Shown piece after piece: positions 6,447 through 8,522 of a stretch of 8,522 nt of DNA (its first letter is position 1; the number at the start of each line of letters is the position of its first letter). Source of the DNA: CAZKYP01 sp964556885 (GTDB taxonomy: Bacteria > Planctomycetota > Phycisphaerae > Sedimentisphaerales > Anaerobacaceae); assembly GCA_964556885.1 (NCBI GenBank), contig CAZKYP010000140.1:1-8522 (forward strand), written 5' to 3'. Under the pieces are notes generated by a model. The model was given only the letters and a program-made list of their open reading frames with translations, ran no database searches and was not told the DNA's origin. The translations under genes and the position numbers were made by a program.

Positions 6447-6956
6447 ATGAAACACATACTAAGTGCATTAGTCGAAAACAAACCCGGCGTCCTGGCCCAC
6501 GTTGCAGGTATGTTCGCGGCCAGAGGATTTAATATAGACTCACTCGTTGTCGGCAGAACAGAAGAGCCGGCAATGAGCCGCATGACCATTGTAGTTATCG
6601 GCGACGATAAAGTCGTCGAGCAGGTCCGAAAGCAGCTTGCCCGGATTGTTCCGGTTGTCAAAGTCCAGGATTTTGTCGGCCAGCCGGTGGTTGCAAGAGA
6701 TTTGATGCTCATTGCCGTCACGGCTCCGCCCGAAAAAAGACCTGAAATCCTTGCGATGATAGAAATGTTCCAGGGAAAAGTCGTCGATATCGGCCAGAAA
6801 CACATTATGGTCGAAGTCAGCGGACCAGAGGAAAAAATCGAGGCATTTATCAATATTTGCAGGCCTTACGGTATCAAAAACGTAGCCAGAACCGGTACGA
6901 TAGCGATGCCGAGGCAGTCAAAAATAGACAATCCACAGGTGCAACCTCAAAGTTGA
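6447..6956 (+). CDS. ilvN: Acetohydroxyacid synthase, small regulatory subunit
   Basis: This 169-residue protein is the ACT-domain partner of IlvB. It raises the activity of the catalytic subunit and usually mediates feedback inhibition by valine. Residues 1-76 form the ACT domain, with LSALVENKPGVLAHVAGMFA (5-24) and RGFNIDSLVVG (26-36), including the conserved N-P-G-L/V loop that forms the effector site. The C-terminal domain has ARDLMLIAV (about 83-91), and the ending YGIKNVARTGTIAMPR is typical of the family. Length and motifs match IlvN/IlvH of the 160-170 residue class. AAAGGAA at 6434-6440 precedes the ATG by six bases. It is co-directional with ilvB and should share its promoter. The symbol follows its pairing with ilvB; ilvH would be an equally valid name. 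Confidence 0.96.
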   Translation: MKHILSALVENKPGVLAHVAGMFAARGFNIDSLVVGRTEEPAMSRMTIVVIGDDKVVEQVRKQLARIVPVVKVQDFVGQPVVARDLMLIAVTAPPEKRPEILAMIEMFQGKVVDIGQKHIMVEVSGPEEKIEAFINICRPYGIKNVARTGTIAMPRQSKIDNPQVQPQS

Positions 6957-7223
6957 GCCTTTTATAAGCGACAATTAATGTAAATTAAGCTGTAATAGGA
7001 ATTTGTCGAAATACTCGTTAATTTGATAGAAAAGCTGTTTTAGGTGTAAATGCCCGATAGTTTAAGTTTTTTGTCCCAAAAAAAGCACAAAAACCTTATA
7101 ATATACTAAGCGACAGGAAGCAAAAGGATATCAGCGATAGAGCTTTGGTATTCTTTGCGTTCCAATGAAAAGTATAATTGCTCAGCAATTACATAAAAAA
7201 TATTATATTAACGGAGGTATGTT
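6957..7223. other. Intergenic region between ilvN and the lipoprotein gene
   Basis: No convincing gene is present. A short stem CTCAA-ag-TTGAG (6946-6957) overlaps the ilvN stop and is followed by CCTTTTATAA, a poor terminator at best. A perfect TATAAT sits at 7097-7102, but the only -35-like element (TTGTCC, 7071-7076) is 20 bases away, so this promoter for the downstream gene is tentative. A 19-codon frame starting at 7049 has no ribosome-binding site and is probably chance. Confidence 0.45.
7175..7191. promoter_or_regulatory. 17-base palindrome upstream of the lipoprotein gene
   Basis: TAATTGCT and AGCAATTA flank a single central C, giving a perfect odd palindrome. It lies about 22 bases before the GGAGG of the lipoprotein gene. 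Position and symmetry suit a dimeric regulator's operator, but it could also form a small RNA hairpin if transcription begins at the 7097 promoter. The regulator is unknown. Confidence 0.4.
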
Positions 7224-7583
7224 ATGAAAAAGGCCGCTCTGTGTGTCTTATTAACGTTGATTTTTCTCACGCAGGGATGCTGTACTATATTCACAAAAGA
7301 GCCCCAGACAATCACTATTACTTCCAGACCTGAAGGAGCAATGGTACAAATCGGACCATACGAGGGTGAAACACCGTTACAAGTTACACTGCCGCGGGGT
7401 AAGGATTATATGATAACGGTGACCTATGGGGGCCAAACTAAACGAGAAAATCTGCACAAGGAAGTCGAGAATATTTACTTTCTGAATCTGATTCCTCCAT
7501 GGTTCGGCCTGGTGATTGATATGGCCACAGGCAAGATGTTTACATACGAGCCATTAAACTATAATTATATTTTCTACCAGTAA
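7224..7583 (+). CDS. Small PEGA-domain lipoprotein
   Basis: This 119-residue protein begins with a lipoprotein signal peptide: MKKAALC, a hydrophobic core, and a lipobox TQGC with the modified cysteine at residue 19 (a second Cys follows at 20). Residues 27-70 form a PEGA-like beta domain with the literal motif SRPEGAMVQIG (34-44), then GETPLQVTLPRG (48-59). The C-terminal part has PWFGLVIDMATGKMF (92-106), a motif common in small lipoproteins of this kind that start GC-T-IF. The protein is probably anchored to an outer-facing membrane; PEGA domains are linked to surface or wall interactions, but the precise role is unknown. The start is clear from GGAGG (7213-7217) six bases before ATG. The gene appears monocistronic, closed by the terminator at 7609-7640. 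Confidence 0.85.
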   Translation: MKKAALCVLLTLIFLTQGCCTIFTKEPQTITITSRPEGAMVQIGPYEGETPLQVTLPRGKDYMITVTYGGQTKRENLHKEVENIYFLNLIPPWFGLVIDMATGKMFTYEPLNYNYIFYQ

Positions 7584-7608
7584 ACCTCGAATGACATCAA
7601 TTTCAAAG

Positions 7609-7640
7609 GGGCTGCAAATTAGAATTTGCAGCCCTTTTTT
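7609..7640 (+). terminator. Strong intrinsic terminator after the lipoprotein gene
   Basis: GGGCTGCAAATT (7609-7620) and AATTTGCAGCCC (7623-7634) form a perfect GC-based stem, closed by a short loop and followed by TTTTTT (7635-7640). AAA precedes the stem at 7605-7607, so weaker function on the minus strand is possible. It separates the lipoprotein unit from the dnaA region. Confidence 0.93.
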
Positions 7641-7677
7641 AGAACAACTTAATTTCCAAACTAAAAGTGTTCTAAAA
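7637..7677. repeat. 10-bp inverted repeat beside the terminator
   Basis: TTTTAGAACA (7637-7646) and TGTTCTAAAA (7668-7677) are perfect inverted copies separated by 21 bases. The left arm overlaps the terminator T tract. The arms contain AGAACA/TGTTCT half-sites, which could bind a regulator. No function can be assigned. Confidence 0.5.
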
Positions 7678-7701
7678 CATCGCACAATCTTACCATAAAC
7701 T

Positions 7702-7770
7702 CAATCCACAGCTTTTCCACAAAACAAGTTTATGATGTGCAAAACATGTGAAGAACAAAATTTTTTTTAT
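7702..7770. other. DnaA-box cluster and AT tract upstream of dnaA (candidate oriC or autoregulatory region)
   Basis: Four 9-mers resembling the DnaA box TTWTNCACA occur within 54 bases. TTTTCCACA (7713-7721, plus) and TGTGCAAAA (7736-7744, minus) match the relaxed consensus exactly. CAATCCACA (7702-7710, plus) and TGTGAAGAA (7747-7755, minus) are near matches. They are followed by an A4T8 tract (7757-7768). Origins commonly lie beside dnaA, and the pattern of boxes next to an AT-rich stretch fits. No canonical TTATCCACA is present, and four sites are few for an origin, so autoregulation of dnaA is the alternative. Confidence 0.5.
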
Positions 7771-7995
7771 GCGTAAGTCCAACCCGAACAGCAACCTCCA
7801 TCAAGTGGAAAAGAAATTGTCCAAAACATAATTGATTGATTCATTCATTAGTTGTCCAATAATAGTTATCTTATCAGTACAACTACTTTAAAGAAGAACG
7901 GAATCTTATCCTGTACCTGCCAGGCGTAAGGATAAATCCTGCTGGTACGGAATGAGAGCTTGGCAAATATGAACCCTTGGTAGGGGAGAGTATCG
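7771..7995 (+). promoter_or_regulatory. dnaA upstream and leader region with promoter candidate and hairpin
   Basis: A weak promoter candidate is TTGATT (7836-7841) with AATAAT (7858-7863), 16 bases apart. TTGTCCAA occurs twice (7817-7824 and 7852-7859), 35 bases apart. Closer to the gene, GTACC-tGC-cAGG (7913-7924) can pair with CCTGCTGGTAC (7938-7948), forming an imperfect stem whose loop contains GGATAA, complementary to TTATCC at 7906-7911. The ribosome-binding site GGGGAG (7983-7988) lies outside this stem. The role is inferred from position only. Confidence 0.35.
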
Positions 7996-8522
7996 ATGCA
8001 GAGCACTATCACGGATGACGTCCTGATTAACCAGGAGACAACAGAAACCCATATAAGTGCCATAAACGAGGCCCTCGCGGAAAAAATCGGCCCGCAGAAG
8101 TTTCGAATCTGGTTCAAGAATTCGACGAAGCTGACGCTTACCGGCGAGTACCTTAAAGTCGGCGTGCCGAACCTGTTTATTGCAAGATGGATAGAAAACC
8201 ACTTCCTTAAAGAAATCACCCAGGCAGTTCAAAAAGTCACGGGAACAGAGCCAAAAATCAATTTCACCATCGATCCGGAGTTGTCCGGTACCGATGGACG
8301 TCGGGAGAGACGGCCCCAGCCGGATTCGCAGGCATCTGCTGCGGCCGGAAAGTTTCAAAACCGCTTTCACAGTAAAAATATTTCCACTAAAGAAGGAACT
8401 CGAAAGAAACTTAAGCTCAGTCTGGATACATTCATTGTCGGCCCGTCAAACGAGCTGGCCTACAACGCCGCTAAAGCGGTGGTAAACGAACAAAAAAGCC
8501 CATTTAATCCGCTGTTTATTCA
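7996..8522 (+). CDS. dnaA: Chromosomal replication initiator DnaA, 3' truncated by window end
   Basis: The frame is open from the ATG at 7996 to the window end, giving 175 complete codons of a protein normally about 450 residues long. DnaA binds DnaA boxes at the origin and, in its ATP form, opens the duplex for helicase loading. Residues 15-93 resemble domain I, with EALAEKIGPQKFRIWFKNS (25-43) and VGVPNLFIARWIENHF (55-70). Residues 94-138 are a basic, polar linker (domain II). Domain III begins at LSLDTFIVGPSNELAYNAAK (141-160) and NPLFI (171-175), which directly precedes the Walker A loop outside the window. The ATG follows GGGGAG by seven bases; the only nearby in-frame upstream ATG (7969) runs into a stop. 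The gene is preceded by DnaA-box-like sites, consistent with autoregulation or an adjacent origin. Confidence 0.97.
   Translation, partial: MQSTITDDVLINQETTETHISAINEALAEKIGPQKFRIWFKNSTKLTLTGEYLKVGVPNLFIARWIENHFLKEITQAVQKVTGTEPKINFTIDPELSGTDGRRERRPQPDSQASAAAGKFQNRFHSKNISTKEGTRKKLKLSLDTFIVGPSNELAYNAAKAVVNEQKSPFNPLFI

Noticed and set aside
6028..6450. 140-codon plus-strand frame overlapping the end of ilvB and the ilvB-ilvN gap
   Set aside because: It lies out of frame within the conserved C-terminal part of ilvB and its tail is translated palindrome; no ribosome-binding site or family motif.
7171..7206. TTGCTC-N17-TATTAT as the lipoprotein promoter
   Set aside because: The start point would fall on the ribosome-binding site at 7213-7217, leaving no usable leader; the -35 match is also poor.
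7866..8370. Two minus-strand frames of 117 and 154 codons
   Set aside because: They run antisense across the clearly conserved dnaA start and its leader and show no recognisable domain.

Overview
This is an ordinary-looking bacterial chromosomal stretch with moderate GC content and consensus-like sigma-70 promoters. It carries housekeeping metabolism and ends in the 5' part of dnaA. My best guess is a Planctomycetota (Phycisphaerae-like) bacterium. The guess rests on the flavour of the AHAS and DnaA sequences and on AT-rich palindromic repeats of a type I associate with such genomes. It is an impression, not a demonstration.

Bases 1-3580 hold a tightly packed plus-strand cluster. It begins with the C-terminal two thirds or so of an FAD-dependent oxidoreductase of the fumarate reductase/aspartate oxidase superfamily. 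A PfkB-type sugar kinase (2-keto-3-deoxygluconate kinase-like) follows, then methylthioribose-1-phosphate isomerase (mtnA). Gaps of 11 and 30 bases suggest one transcript. Bases 3581-4130 hold a single minus-strand gene, a small NifU-C-domain (Nfu) Fe-S protein. It is bracketed by two copies of a degenerate AAAGTG/CTTTAG repeat in inverted orientation and has its own promoter.

Bases 4131-6956 are the branched-chain amino acid locus. A strong promoter (TTGACA-N18-TATAAT) is followed by a leader of about 230 nt, then ilvB (acetohydroxyacid synthase large subunit), an AT-rich palindromic element in the intercistronic gap, and ilvN (regulatory subunit). The leader contains a possible short peptide rich in Ile/Val/Leu codons and several alternative base-pairings, so attenuation-type control is plausible but unproven.

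Bases 6957-7640 contain a small PEGA-domain lipoprotein gene closed by a textbook intrinsic terminator. Bases 7641-7995 contain a 10-bp inverted repeat, a cluster of DnaA-box-like 9-mers next to an A4T8 tract, and a structured dnaA leader. This is a reasonable candidate for the replication origin or a dnaA autoregulatory region. From 7996 to the window end runs dnaA, cut off just before its Walker A motif.

I see no phage, CRISPR, tRNA, rRNA or transposase gene and no clear novel multi-gene system. The most interesting signals are non-coding: the inverted repeat around nfu, the ilvB leader, the intercistronic palindrome, and the DnaA-box cluster.
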